Source of the DNA: CAVSWT01 sp963731745
GTDB taxonomy: Bacteria; Bacteroidota; Ignavibacteria; Ignavibacteriales; Ignavibacteriaceae
Length of the DNA: 64,000 nucleotides
Direction: 5' to 3'
Assembly: GCA_963731745.1 (NCBI GenBank)
Contig: CAVSWT010000012.1
Location: 1-64,000 of the forward strand
Below are positions 8,340 to 17,466 of this stretch, in pieces. Under the pieces are notes generated by a model. The model saw nothing but the letters and a program-made list of their open reading frames with translations, did not search any database and had not been told where the DNA came from. The stretch's first letter is position 1, and every line of letters starts with the position of its first letter. Made by a program: the position numbers and the translations under genes.

Positions 8340-10964
8340 ATGAAAAATATTTTATTGATACTTATAGTATCCCAATTAAACTTGTTCTCTCAAATCAACT
8401 CCCAGCACACTTTATTGCTAAAAGATAACTGGAAAATACAATCATCCGAAAAGCTTATTGTTTCAGGCAAGATTGTTTCAACTGAAAGTTATAATACGAA
8501 AGATTGGTACACAGCTTCTGTCCCTACAACGGTACTCGCTGCTTTGGTTAAAAACGGTGTTTATAAAAATATTTTTGTGGGTGAAAATTTAAAATCCATT
8601 CCTACCGATCAATTTAAAAAATCGTGGTGGTACAGAACTGAATTTGTCATTTCTGATAATCAAAATTTCAATACTTATCAAATAAATTTCAATGGAATAA
8701 ATTATAGAGCAAATATTTGGGTAAATGGAAAGCTTGCCGCAGATACTTCTACAATCTTTGGATCATTTCGCCAATTTGAGATCGATGTAACTTCATTCGT
8801 TAGACGGGGTAAAAAAAATGTTTTAGCGGTCGAAGTTTTCCCGCCGGTTAAAGGTGATTATACAATGGGTTTTGTGGATTGGAATCCTGAACCGCCGGAT
8901 ACTAATATGGGAATTTGGAGGACTGTAGAATTAAGACAATCCGGAAATGTTTCAATCAATTTTCCAAATGTTCAAACTAGATTTACAAATAACGAATTAA
9001 GTGAAGCTAGGTTGACAGTCACGGCAGAATTAAAAAATAACAGTTCAAATAAGGTATCGGGTTTACTTGAAGGTGTTATCGAAAATAAAAAATTTTCAAA
9101 AAGTGTTGACCTGGAACCAAATCAAAACATGAAAGTAATTTTTTCGGCCGATGATTTTAAAGAGCTGTCTTTTAATAATCCAAGAATTTGGTGGACTTAC
9201 GATTTAGGAAAACCTGAATTATACAATCTCCAATTAACTTTTACAGAAGACAGCATTATTTCAGATAAGCAAAATGTCAGATTCGGCATAAGAGAAGTTT
9301 CGGATTATAAAACTGCAGAAGGATTTCGCGGCTATAAATTAAATAGAAAAAAAATTCTAATTCGGGGAGGCGGCTGGGCCGATAACATGCTTTTGAATAA
9401 TACATATGAAAACTTGGAAGCACAGGTTGAATATGCAAAGCACATGAATTTAAATACTATCCGCTTTGAGGGATTTTGGGGAAACAGCGAAGATATTTAT
9501 AATCTTTGTGATGAGAATGGAATTTTATTGATGGTTGGATGGAGCTGCCAATGGGAGTGGGGACATTTCGTCGGCAAAAAAGAAGATAAATACGGGACAG
9601 CAAATTCGCAGGCAGATTTTAAACTATTATCTGAATCTTGGGAAGATCAAATTAAATGGCTTCGAAATCATCCTTCAATTTTTGTTTGGCTTTACGGCAG
9701 CGATAAATATCCCCAGCCTGAGCTAGAGGAAAAATATATAAAAATATTATATCAGAACGATCCAACCAGGCCTTCAATAGCTTCTGCAGCAGAAAAAACT
9801 TCTACCATTACAGGGAGTACTGGTGTTAAGATGCGCGGGCCATATGATTATGTGCCCCCATGTTATTGGTATGTTGATACATTATATGGAGGCGCATTCG
9901 GATTTAATACAGAGACTGGCCCCGGTCCGCAAGTTCCGATAATTGAAAGTATTAAAAAATTTATTCCGGAAAACCATCTCTGGCCTATTGATTCAGTCTG
10001 GTATTTCCATTGCGGCGGTGCAGGCAAGTTTAAAAATCTCGATCGCTATAATGAAGCTATGAATGAACGGCTTGGCGAACCAAATAGTTTAGAAGCGTAT
10101 TGTACAAAATCGCAATTTTTAAATTATGAAGGTATGCGCGCCATGTTCGAAGCATTTCTTGTAAATAAATATAAAGCAACCGGCATTATTCAATGGATGT
10201 ACAATGCTGCATGGCCGAAATTTTGGTGGCAGTTTTATGATTATTATTTAATGCCCACGGCTGCTTTTTATGGTGCTCGTAAAGCTTGCGAGCCAATACA
10301 TATTTTATATGATTATAAAACAAATTCTGTAACTGCAGTTAATAATTCGATGGATCCAACGGGTGAACTTAAAGCCGAAGTAAAGGTTTTTAATTTTAAT
10401 CTTTCTCCCAAACTTTCTTTAAACAAAACTGTATCATTAAAGCCGGATGAAATTTTAAATATTACTACTCTAGACACTTTGAAAAACCTCGATACAACTT
10501 ATTTTATAAATTTAAAATTAACTAACGAAAAAAATGAAGTTATAAGTTCTAATTTTTATTGTTTATCTACTAAACAAGAAACTTTGGATTATTCCAAAAA
10601 CACCTGGTTTGTTACCCCGGTAAAGCAGTATGCTGACCTGACAGAATTAAATAATCTTTCTAATATTGATTTGAATGCAAAGGCTTCTTCAAATAAAGAA
10701 GAAAATAAAATCAAAATTAAGGTTGAAGTAGAAAATTCGTCCAACACACTTGCTCTTCAAGTCGAATTAAATTTATTTAACTCTGAAGATGATGAAGCCG
10801 TCGTACCCATTTTCTGGGATGATAATTATTTTACATTACTTCCCGGAGAAAAAAGAATAATTTCATGTTATTATTATGATGGTGATATTAAAAATGTGCA
10901 GAATTCATACATTAAAATTAAAGGATGGAATATCAACGAAAAAAAATTAGCTGTAACACCTTAA
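8340..10964 (+). CDS. GH2 family glycosidase, exo-beta-D-glucosaminidase-like
   Basis: An 874-residue protein with a signal peptide (residues 1-18). The order is a sugar-binding jelly roll (about 25-200, including WYRTEFVIS and GINYRANIWVNGK), immunoglobulin-like domains, a TIM barrel (about 330-640) and C-terminal Ig-like domains. In the barrel the acid/base position is D455 in LYGSDKYP rather than the usual Asn-Glu, with the nucleophile at E525 (FNTETGPG). A GSD acid/base and TETGPG nucleophile are the pattern of exo-beta-glucosaminidases such as CsxA, so glucosamine at the non-reducing end (for example from chitosan) is the best substrate guess; a mannosidase-like activity cannot be excluded. 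It is the last gene of the operon and is likely periplasmic. Confidence 0.85.
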   Translation: MKNILLILIVSQLNLFSQINSQHTLLLKDNWKIQSSEKLIVSGKIVSTESYNTKDWYTASVPTTVLAALVKNGVYKNIFVGENLKSIPTDQFKKSWWYRTEFVISDNQNFNTYQINFNGINYRANIWVNGKLAADTSTIFGSFRQFEIDVTSFVRRGKKNVLAVEVFPPVKGDYTMGFVDWNPEPPDTNMGIWRTVELRQSGNVSINFPNVQTRFTNNELSEARLTVTAELKNNSSNKVSGLLEGVIENKKFSKSVDLEPNQNMKVIFSADDFKELSFNNPRIWWTYDLGKPELYNLQLTFTEDSIISDKQNVRFGIREVSDYKTAEGFRGYKLNRKKILIRGGGWADNMLLNNTYENLEAQVEYAKHMNLNTIRFEGFWGNSEDIYNLCDENGILLMVGWSCQWEWGHFVGKKEDKYGTANSQADFKLLSESWEDQIKWLRNHPSIFVWLYGSDKYPQPELEEKYIKILYQNDPTRPSIASAAEKTSTITGSTGVKMRGPYDYVPPCYWYVDTLYGGAFGFNTETGPGPQVPIIESIKKFIPENHLWPIDSVWYFHCGGAGKFKNLDRYNEAMNERLGEPNSLEAYCTKSQFLNYEGMRAMFEAFLVNKYKATGIIQWMYNAAWPKFWWQFYDYYLMPTAAFYGARKACEPIHILYDYKTNSVTAVNNSMDPTGELKAEVKVFNFNLSPKLSLNKTVSLKPDEILNITTLDTLKNLDTTYFINLKLTNEKNEVISSNFYCLSTKQETLDYSKNTWFVTPVKQYADLTELNNLSNIDLNAKASSNKEENKIKIKVEVENSSNTLALQVELNLFNSEDDEAVVPIFWDDNYFTLLPGEKRIISCYYYDGDIKNVQNSYIKIKGWNINEKKLAVTP

Positions 10965-10975
10965 TGAAAAATTAA

Positions 10976-11326
10976 TGTATTAATCCGCTTGAAAAATTAT
11001 CGATTGGTTTTAACTATGCATCAAATACAAATAATATTCAATATATAAATGTAATATCGGCTGACAACCAGAAGAATTATTTGCTAGGAAAAATTGATCA
11101 AAAAACTTTAAGCGCGGTTTTCAGAATTGATTATAATATAACAACTGAACTTTCACTTCAATATTATGCAAGTCCCTGTGCTTCGGTGGGAAAATATTCT
11201 GAATTTAAAAAAGTAACTAATGCCCAAACTTCTGATTATGCAGAAAGATATTCAGGGATTACAACTAAATTGAATGGAAATTATTATGAAGTTTCAGAGA
11301 AGTTGATTCCAATTGAAATTGAATAA
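10976..11326 (+). pseudogene. remnant of a DUF5916-type beta-barrel protein (C-terminus only)
   Basis: The frame is open from 10976 to 11326 after a TAA at 10973 and encodes only the last part of a larger protein (NPLEKLSIGFNYASN, DQKTLSAVFRIDYN, then LSLQYYASP and GKYSEFKKVTNA). This resembles the end of DUF5916 outer-membrane barrel proteins, where a hydrolase-linked carbohydrate-binding domain precedes a barrel. No upstream part is present, since the GH2 gene ends 11 bases before. The ATG at 11081 is an internal Met. It reads as a deletion scar left when the operon's 3' end was rearranged. The family assignment is from memory of the pattern and is moderately sure. Confidence 0.55.
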
Positions 11327-11330
11327 ATTT

Positions 11331-11365
11331 CCCGGAACCTATTAGCGATTCCGGGATTTTATTTT
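11331..11365. terminator. bidirectional rho-independent terminator
   Basis: A 7-bp perfect stem (CCCGGAA at 11331-11337 with TTCCGGG at 11349-11355) around an 11-base loop is followed by ATTTTATTTT on the plus strand and by AAATTTATTC on the minus strand. It sits between convergent genes, closing the sugar operon on one side and the DUF4142 lipoprotein on the other. Confidence 0.8.
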
Positions 11366-11923
11366 CTATAAATTCATGTTTTGTTTTATTTCTTTAATCT
11401 TACTAAGATGCTTTTCTAATACTGGCAAAGTGCTGCTTGCCCATTGTTTTACTTGAGGTGAAGAAGCGTCATCAACTTCATCCTTAAAATTATCAACGTC
11501 TTCCTGATGATCATCAACCATCATATTAACATATTTTTTATCAAATTCTTTTCCAGAAAGTTTAGCAAGGTCATTTATATCTTCTTGTTTATCTTCATTT
11601 AAATTTTGATCAAGCATTATATTATTTTGTTGGGCAAGAGAATTTAATGAACTATCAGCCTTTGAGTGATCGGTAACCATCATTCTTCCAAAATTTCGGA
11701 CTGCTGCTGATTGACCTTTTTGTTCAGCTAGTTTTCCTAATTGTATTTCCATCATTGAACCTTGCTTGGCTTTATTCAAAAAGTCGATATCTTTATCAAC
11801 TTTATTTTGACTATTATTCATTGATTCATCTGTGTTCGACTGTTGTGATTGGTTGTTGTTATTCTGGCAAGCCAGCAGAAAAATTGATAAAAATAATGCT
11901 GCAATAAAATTTATTTTTTTCAT
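11366..11923 (-). CDS. DUF4142 domain lipoprotein
   Basis: A 185-residue protein with a lipoprotein signal (lipobox LLAC, Cys19) followed by an Asn/Gln-rich spacer (residues 20-45). The rest (about 46-183) is a DUF4142 helical bundle: FLNKAKQGSMMEIQLGKLA, RNFGRMMVTDHSKAD and YVNMMVDDHQEDVDNF, with the paired Asp-His motifs that make this family look like a ferritin-type four-helix bundle. The function of DUF4142 is unknown; members are often linked to envelope stress. It is a single gene, convergent with the sugar operon, and is followed by a shared terminator. Confidence 0.85.
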   Translation of the reverse strand: MKKINFIAALFLSIFLLACQNNNNQSQQSNTDESMNNSQNKVDKDIDFLNKAKQGSMMEIQLGKLAEQKGQSAAVRNFGRMMVTDHSKADSSLNSLAQQNNIMLDQNLNEDKQEDINDLAKLSGKEFDKKYVNMMVDDHQEDVDNFKDEVDDASSPQVKQWASSTLPVLEKHLSKIKEIKQNMNL

Positions 11924-12220
11924 ATTTATCCTTTCATAATTTAGACTAATAAATGCAGAGAAAATTTATTAAAATTAAGTACTGGTTTTAATGTTATTCA
12001 TCACCCATATAATCTAGATCAAGATTTTTTAATTTTAAGACATTGGGAAAAATTTCTACCCTGACAAAATTGTTATCTGAATCATAAAAAAAGACCACTT
12101 AACTATATAAAATCGGCTTGGAAAATAAATAAATTATGTAAGGGATTTGCTTAATTGATTTTTAGCAATTGTCATCTTACTTTTGCATATTATTTCACTT
12201 AATAAATTATTTAACATACT

Positions 12221-12802
12221 TTGACTTCAAATATTCCTTTAACCGATATTGAATTGTTAAAAAGAGTCTCAAACAGTGATTCCAAAGCTCTAGAGATTTT
12301 ATACAATCGATATTCCCCTTTATTATACACAATCATTAAAAAAATTGTTGGTGATGAAGAAACAGCTCAAAAAGCTTTAGCCGAGGTATTTGTAATTGTC
12401 TGGCGGAAGATTGATCGTTTTGATTGCGGAACAGGGAATCCATACACCTGGCTTGTAACTTTAACCCGCAATAAAGCCGTAGATATAGTAAGAAAAAGAA
12501 GAGCAAATTCAAATTCTTTAGAATATACGGATGAATACGAAAATGAAGTTATTATTCCCACAATTTCAAATAATGCTGATACCTTGGATTTAAAAGCAGC
12601 TTTAAGCAAAAGAACAAATTTTGAAGAAGCATTAAACAAATTAACAGATGCTCAGCAATACGTAATTTATCTGGCATTTTATGAAGGCCATACAGAAAAA
12701 GAAATCGCGGCAAAATTAAATATTCCGGTACAGACTGTTAAATCAAAAGTAAAAATAGCTTTGATGAATCTTCGTGATAATTTAGCAATGGAAGAAATGT
12801 AA
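12221..12802 (+). CDS. ECF-type RNA polymerase sigma factor
   Basis: A 193-residue sigma-70 family protein with region 2 (ILYNRYSPLLYTIIKKIVGD, then WRKIDRFDCGTGNPYTWL and TRNKAVDIVRKRRA) and region 4 (QQYVIYLAFYEGHTEKEIA, PVQTVKSKVKIALMNLRD). It is of the SigK-like ECF type usually paired with an RskA anti-sigma factor, which is exactly what the next gene encodes. The start must be TTG at 12221: a TAA lies in frame at 12212 and there is no ATG before region 2. No good ribosome site precedes it, so translation may be weak. Its stop codon directly abuts the anti-sigma start. Confidence 0.9.
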   Translation: MTSNIPLTDIELLKRVSNSDSKALEILYNRYSPLLYTIIKKIVGDEETAQKALAEVFVIVWRKIDRFDCGTGNPYTWLVTLTRNKAVDIVRKRRANSNSLEYTDEYENEVIIPTISNNADTLDLKAALSKRTNFEEALNKLTDAQQYVIYLAFYEGHTEKEIAAKLNIPVQTVKSKVKIALMNLRDNLAMEEM

Positions 12803-14437
12803 ATGTTAGAAAATAATGGTAAAAATGATTTAATTTATGCTTACGCTTTAGGCTGTTTAGACCAGGACGAAGTAATAAAATTTAAAGATAATGTTCTCCA
12901 TAATGAAAATTTTGCCTGGGATGAACTTGGAGAATTTCAAAACCTAACAGCTTTAATGACATCAATTCTTGCTGTGGAAATTCCAAAACCTGAAGTAAAG
13001 GAGAAAGTTGCGGAAAAACTTTATAACTTAAAAAATGAAGTTCCGCCTGAAACTCAGTTACCAGAAACTGCCGAAAATTTTGAACCAATTGAAGAGAAGG
13101 AATCAGAAAATTTATTTGAACCTGAATTAGAAATAAATGACAATGAGCTGCCGGAACATCAAGAAATGAAAACTTCTACATTCGAAGGTGAAATTATTGA
13201 TGATTCTAATGAAGAACCTTCCACTGAAATAGAAAAATTAAACGAAGAAATTCCAACTGAGTCATTTGAAAAAATTGATGAAAATGAATTGGAACAGAAT
13301 GAAAATCTTAAAGATGATTTTTTTACTAATACTGAAAACCAGAATGAAGAATTTAAATTAGAAAATGAAAAAAACGAAAATGAAATAAATGAAAATGAAG
13401 TGAATTTAAATGATGAAAATAATAATGCAGAAGATAATTTAGAAAATAAAAATGAAACAGAAATTGCTAACGAAGAGATCAATATTGATAATGAATCTTT
13501 AGCCGGAGAAGAAGATTTAACTGACAAAAATAATCTACCATTTGATCTTACAGATGACTTTCTTCCCAAACGAAAAGAACCTGAAAAATTTAGATTTGAA
13601 GAAGTTGATAATTCACAAAACGAAAAATTATCACAAAACTTTATTGAAAAATTTATTGAACAGAATAAATCCAGCATTACTGAAAAAATCGATAAAACTA
13701 TAGAAGGATTAAAAGAGCAGTTTGGCAATGAACCAATAGTTGATGAAGCGGGTTATGAACTGGTTCAGCCTATAAGTAAAAATTTATCCATATTGAACAG
13801 CCGTAATTCCGATTTGGAAAGCACAGATCTGAATGAAAATACCGAGCATTCTTTGGTTACGGATTCATTAAAAAGCCAGGAGCTTCAACGTGTTTTTATA
13901 CAAAAAGGATCGGGGACAAAAGTACCTTTAATTATAGTTTCGATTTTAACTTTATTAATTTTAGCTGCTGCCGCATATTTCTACATGAATTTTAAGGAGA
14001 TAATCAAAACTAATAACCAGGAAATTGCACAGCTAAAAAACGATTCTGCAACACTTTATTCATCGAAACAAACCTCACATGCGGTTATTTCATTTCTTGA
14101 ATCTCCTAATGTTACAACTGTTGAATTAGGGTCGACGGACGCTGCTCCCAATTCATCAGGCAAATTATATATTAACTTTGCAACGGGTACCGGATACTTA
14201 TACACAAAAAATTTGCCAGTGCTGGAAGGCGGCAACAGTCTTCAGCTTTGGTTAAGCAGCGGCGGAAAGTTTATTTCGTTAGGAGTGATAAATTCGAAGG
14301 GTGATGATGAATATTATCCATTCAACTTTAAGCCGATAAACGAAACTAGAAATACGGAAATATTAGTGACCGAAGAAAACAGTGATGGAGCAAAACAGCC
14401 TAGCAGCAAGTTATTACTAATCGGAGCGTTAGAATAA
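12803..14437 (+). CDS. RskA-like anti-sigma factor with long acidic linker
   Basis: A 544-residue single-pass membrane protein that starts right after the sigma factor stop. Residues 1-75 form an anti-sigma domain (YAYALGCLDQDEVIKFKDNV) without the HxxxCxxC zinc motif. Residues about 85-310 are a low-complexity stretch dominated by Glu, Asn and Asp. One membrane helix follows at about 374-396 (PLIIVSILTLLILAAAAYFY). The periplasmic end is an RskA C-terminal domain (about 425-543, with LYINFATGTGYLY and LQLWLSSGGKF). RskA proteins are usually about 230-270 residues, so the cytoplasmic linker roughly doubles the size. It presumably holds the ECF sigma factor at the membrane until regulated proteolysis; RseP, encoded at 57492, could be a partner (inference). 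Confidence 0.85.
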   Translation: MLENNGKNDLIYAYALGCLDQDEVIKFKDNVLHNENFAWDELGEFQNLTALMTSILAVEIPKPEVKEKVAEKLYNLKNEVPPETQLPETAENFEPIEEKESENLFEPELEINDNELPEHQEMKTSTFEGEIIDDSNEEPSTEIEKLNEEIPTESFEKIDENELEQNENLKDDFFTNTENQNEEFKLENEKNENEINENEVNLNDENNNAEDNLENKNETEIANEEINIDNESLAGEEDLTDKNNLPFDLTDDFLPKRKEPEKFRFEEVDNSQNEKLSQNFIEKFIEQNKSSITEKIDKTIEGLKEQFGNEPIVDEAGYELVQPISKNLSILNSRNSDLESTDLNENTEHSLVTDSLKSQELQRVFIQKGSGTKVPLIIVSILTLLILAAAAYFYMNFKEIIKTNNQEIAQLKNDSATLYSSKQTSHAVISFLESPNVTTVELGSTDAAPNSSGKLYINFATGTGYLYTKNLPVLEGGNSLQLWLSSGGKFISLGVINSKGDDEYYPFNFKPINETRNTEILVTEENSDGAKQPSSKLLLIGALE

Positions 14438-14439
14438 TT

Positions 14440-14949
14440 TTATTTCCGTTCTGATCTTTTCAGAATAAAAAAAACTAAAGTAGCAATTAAAACCACCTGC
14501 CAATAATTAACTGTAATTTTTAAAAGCGAATTAAAAAAAACCGGAACCTTAAATCTGCCTCCCCATACTTCAATTGCGATACCTACTAAAATAAATATTG
14601 AAGCAATTAGTAAATAGACTTTTTCTTTTGAACTATCGAAGAACACTATAAGAAAACTAAAACCAATATTTAATGCAAGCGCCGGAAAAATCAATTTAGA
14701 ATTATCTATAAATTCAATATTGTTGATAAAAAAAAGAATTACGCCCCAAAGAAAAATAAACACACTTGAAAAAAGTAATGCACTCTTGTCCTTTCCAAAT
14801 GAGTTTAAGAATAATCCGAAACCAATAAAAATTAAAACATAGCTTAATAATTCAGAACTTGTAATTTTTAAAATTCCAAACAAATTAAGTAAAATAGCGG
14901 CAACTAAAAAAACAAGAAAGTAAACAATTAAAGTTCTAATGTTTGTCAC
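14440..14949 (-). CDS. small integral membrane protein, function unknown
   Basis: A 169-residue very hydrophobic protein with five or six predicted membrane segments (for example YFLVFLVAAILLNLFGI, YVLIFIGFGLFLNSFG, LLFSSVFIFLWGVILFFI and YWQVVLIATLVFFIL). I do not recognise the family with confidence; it has the look of LiaF/DUF5668-like small membrane proteins. It lies 37 bases downstream of arginase on the same strand and is probably co-transcribed with it. Its end is 2 bases from the end of the anti-sigma gene, with no room for a terminator between. Confidence 0.7.
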   Translation of the reverse strand: MTNIRTLIVYFLVFLVAAILLNLFGILKITSSELLSYVLIFIGFGLFLNSFGKDKSALLFSSVFIFLWGVILFFINNIEFIDNSKLIFPALALNIGFSFLIVFFDSSKEKVYLLIASIFILVGIAIEVWGGRFKVPVFFNSLLKITVNYWQVVLIATLVFFILKRSERK

Positions 14950-14986
14950 GTGAAATTCTAAATTATTGATTAATTAAATTATAGGA

Positions 14987-15910
14987 TTATAAAATTCTTT
15001 GCCCCATGCTTGAAGCAACAATTTCCGAAGCAAAAACTGCACTTTTATTTTTATTATCTAATATAGGATTTACTTCAGTTATTTCTAAAGAAGACATGCA
15101 TCCGCATTCGGCAATCGCTTCCATAATTAAATGAGCTTCCCGGTAGCTTAATCCACCAGGAACCGGAGTTCCAACGCCGGGCACAATGGAAGGATCAACG
15201 CTGTCAAGATCAAAACTTACATGAATATGATCCACATTTTCTTTAAAATGTTTTAACACTCTTGTAATAACCCTGTGAATTCCTAATTTATCAATTTCGC
15301 TCATGGTATAAATTGGAATATTTAATTTTTTTATAAGTTCACGCTCAAGAATATCTATACTTCTGATTCCGATTAAAGCACAATTTTCCGGTTTCACCTT
15401 TGGGCTAAAGCCATAAAATTTTACAAGCTGTTCATTACCAATTCCCAGCGAAGCTGCTAACGGCATTCCATGAATATTTCCGGAAGGAGAAGTTAAATCA
15501 GTATTCATATCCGGATGAGCATCAATCCAAATTACTCCCATCTTCAATTTATTTTTTCTGCAGTAAGAAGAAATGCCGGCAATTGTTCCAAGCGCCATTG
15601 AATGATCGCCACCGATACACAAGGGAAATTGATCTTTTTCTAAAACTTTTTCAATTCGCGAAGCTAATATTTTTGAAGTTCTTAAAATTTCATTAAGAAA
15701 TTTCAACTTAGGATTTGCAATTTTTTGTTTCTCCATTATTTGAATATTTATATCGCCGCTGTCGATTACTTTATAACCAAGATATTCAAGCTTATCTTGA
15801 AGATTTGCAATGCGGACGGCTGAAGGGCCCATATCAACGCCGCGACGATCAGCGCCTAAATCCATCGGGAAACCGATTAAATTTACAGTTTTTGTCTGCT
15901 GCCTTTTCAT
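14987..15910 (-). CDS. rocF: arginase
   Basis: A 307-residue ureohydrolase that should convert L-arginine to ornithine and urea. All manganese ligands are present: H103 in GGDHS, D130/H132/D134 in WIDAHPDMN, and D234/D236 in SFDLDSVDP. The arginase signature GVGTPVPGGLSYREA follows, as does SLEITEVNP. Length and motif spacing match arginases of Bacillus type better than agmatinases (inference from the PGVGTPVPGG block). It is a cytoplasmic enzyme. No arginine uptake or ornithine gene is adjacent; a membrane protein of unknown role follows in the same direction. The ATG at 15910 is the only sensible start. Confidence 0.92.
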   Translation of the reverse strand: MKRQQTKTVNLIGFPMDLGADRRGVDMGPSAVRIANLQDKLEYLGYKVIDSGDINIQIMEKQKIANPKLKFLNEILRTSKILASRIEKVLEKDQFPLCIGGDHSMALGTIAGISSYCRKNKLKMGVIWIDAHPDMNTDLTSPSGNIHGMPLAASLGIGNEQLVKFYGFSPKVKPENCALIGIRSIDILERELIKKLNIPIYTMSEIDKLGIHRVITRVLKHFKENVDHIHVSFDLDSVDPSIVPGVGTPVPGGLSYREAHLIMEAIAECGCMSSLEITEVNPILDNKNKSAVFASEIVASSMGQRIL

Positions 15911-16102
15911 ATAATATTAATTTTTAAGAATGAATTTTTAGAAAGAGATAAATCAAATTATAAAGTTTCGGGCTAAAATCCCAATTTTTCTTGGCGGTTT
16001 ATTTACCATACAATTTATAGTAGTTAATCATTATATTTCGACTTGTTTTCTCGAACGTAAAATACAAACTATCAAATTTTCAATAAAAATCATTTTTTGT
16101 CT

Positions 16103-17449
16103 ATGAAAAAATATGCTTCTGAACCTACAATAAATGTAGGGATACTATCTGCAAATGAAATAAATTTTGAACTTTACGGAGATTTTGAATTCGATGGAAA
16201 AAAACACAGTGGAATATATTCAGCTCATTTAGCAAAAGGCAAAATTATTTGTAAAAAAGGCAAAGAAAAAATTGCTGAAGTGAATGAACTGTTCTTCAAA
16301 ACTATGGATCCTTACGGAGATTCTTTTTTAATTAAAGATGTTATTATCGGAGTTAAGTTTCATTGGGAGCGAAAAGAAAAGCAAAGATTTCTAGGATCAA
16401 TAAAACTAATTATTGAGGATGGAAAATTAACCGCAATAAACGTAGTTCCCATCGAATCATATTTAATAAGTGTAGTATCTTCTGAAATGAGTGCGAGAAG
16501 TTCACTGCAGCTTTTAAAAGCACATGCAATTGTATCTCGAAGCTGGCTGATTGCTCAAATTGAAAAATCTAAATCTTTACAGAAAGAAAATGGAAGCTAC
16601 AGCGCTGTTTATGAAAATGAAAATGAATTAATTAAATGGTATGATAGGGAAGATCACAAAAATTTTGATGTTTGTGCAGATGATCATTGCCAGCGTTATC
16701 AAGGAGTAACAAAAGTATATACGGAAATTGCTCGTCAAGCTGTGAAAGAAACTAAAGGAATTGTAGTTTCATACAATGGTAAAGTATGCGATGCTAGATA
16801 TTCAAAATCATGCGGCGGATTAACCGAAGCATTTGAAAATGTTTGGGAACCGATTAAATACGATTACCTTACATCTGTAATTGATTATAAATTTGAACCG
16901 GATAATTTTAATACAAATTTTTCAAATGAAGCAAATGCCAGGAAATGGATTTTAGGAAACCCGCCGGCGTTTTGTAATACAAAAGACAAAAAAATCTTAG
17001 CGCAAATCCTTTTAGATTTTGACCAGGAAACTACTGATTTCTATCGCTGGAAAGTTGAATATTCGCAGTCTGAATTATCCAGCTTAATTAAAGAAAAAAG
17101 CGGGATAGATTTTGGGGAGATTTTAGACATGATTCCTGTTGAAAGAGGAACTTCATCAAGATTAATAAAATTAAAAATTGTCGGAACCAAAAAAACATTA
17201 ATAATTGGAAAAGAATTGGAAATAAGAAGAATACTTTCCAAATCTCATCTTTATAGTTCGGCAATTATTATTAATAAAGTTAAATCCGGCAAAGAAGTAC
17301 CTGAAAAATTTATAATTTCCGGTGCGGGCTGGGGACACGGAGTAGGGCTTTGTCAAATTGGTGCCGCAGTTATGGCTTCTCAGGGTTATAATTTTGATGA
17401 AATCTTATTACACTATTTTTCAAACGCACGGCTTTTTAAGCTATACTAA
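16103..17449 (+). CDS. SpoIID/LytB domain protein
   Basis: A 448-residue protein taken from the ATG at 16103; a TTG two codons upstream (16097) is a less likely start. The N-terminal part is a beta-rich domain (PTINVGILSANEINFELYG). The SpoIID core follows: VVPIESYLISVVSSEMS, LLKAHAIVSRSWLIAQ, RYSKSCGGLTEAFENVW and the C-terminal GAGWGHGVGLCQIGAAVMA. SpoIID proteins are lytic transglycosylases acting on denuded peptidoglycan, and the family Glu in SSEMS is kept. No signal peptide is visible, which is odd for a wall enzyme but frequent in Bacteroidota members of this family. It lies 17 bases before a glycosyltransferase, so a role in envelope glycan or peptidoglycan turnover is inferred. Confidence 0.85.
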   Translation: MKKYASEPTINVGILSANEINFELYGDFEFDGKKHSGIYSAHLAKGKIICKKGKEKIAEVNELFFKTMDPYGDSFLIKDVIIGVKFHWERKEKQRFLGSIKLIIEDGKLTAINVVPIESYLISVVSSEMSARSSLQLLKAHAIVSRSWLIAQIEKSKSLQKENGSYSAVYENENELIKWYDREDHKNFDVCADDHCQRYQGVTKVYTEIARQAVKETKGIVVSYNGKVCDARYSKSCGGLTEAFENVWEPIKYDYLTSVIDYKFEPDNFNTNFSNEANARKWILGNPPAFCNTKDKKILAQILLDFDQETTDFYRWKVEYSQSELSSLIKEKSGIDFGEILDMIPVERGTSSRLIKLKIVGTKKTLIIGKELEIRRILSKSHLYSSAIIINKVKSGKEVPEKFIISGAGWGHGVGLCQIGAAVMASQGYNFDEILLHYFSNARLFKLY

Positions 17450-17466
17450 ATGCTATTTTGCAATCA

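Noticed and set aside
13159..13728. 189-codon Ser-rich open frame on the minus strand inside the anti-sigma gene
   Set aside because: It is the antisense of the Glu/Asn-rich linker; its composition (runs of Ser and Phe) follows from the low-complexity coding strand and shows no start context or homology.
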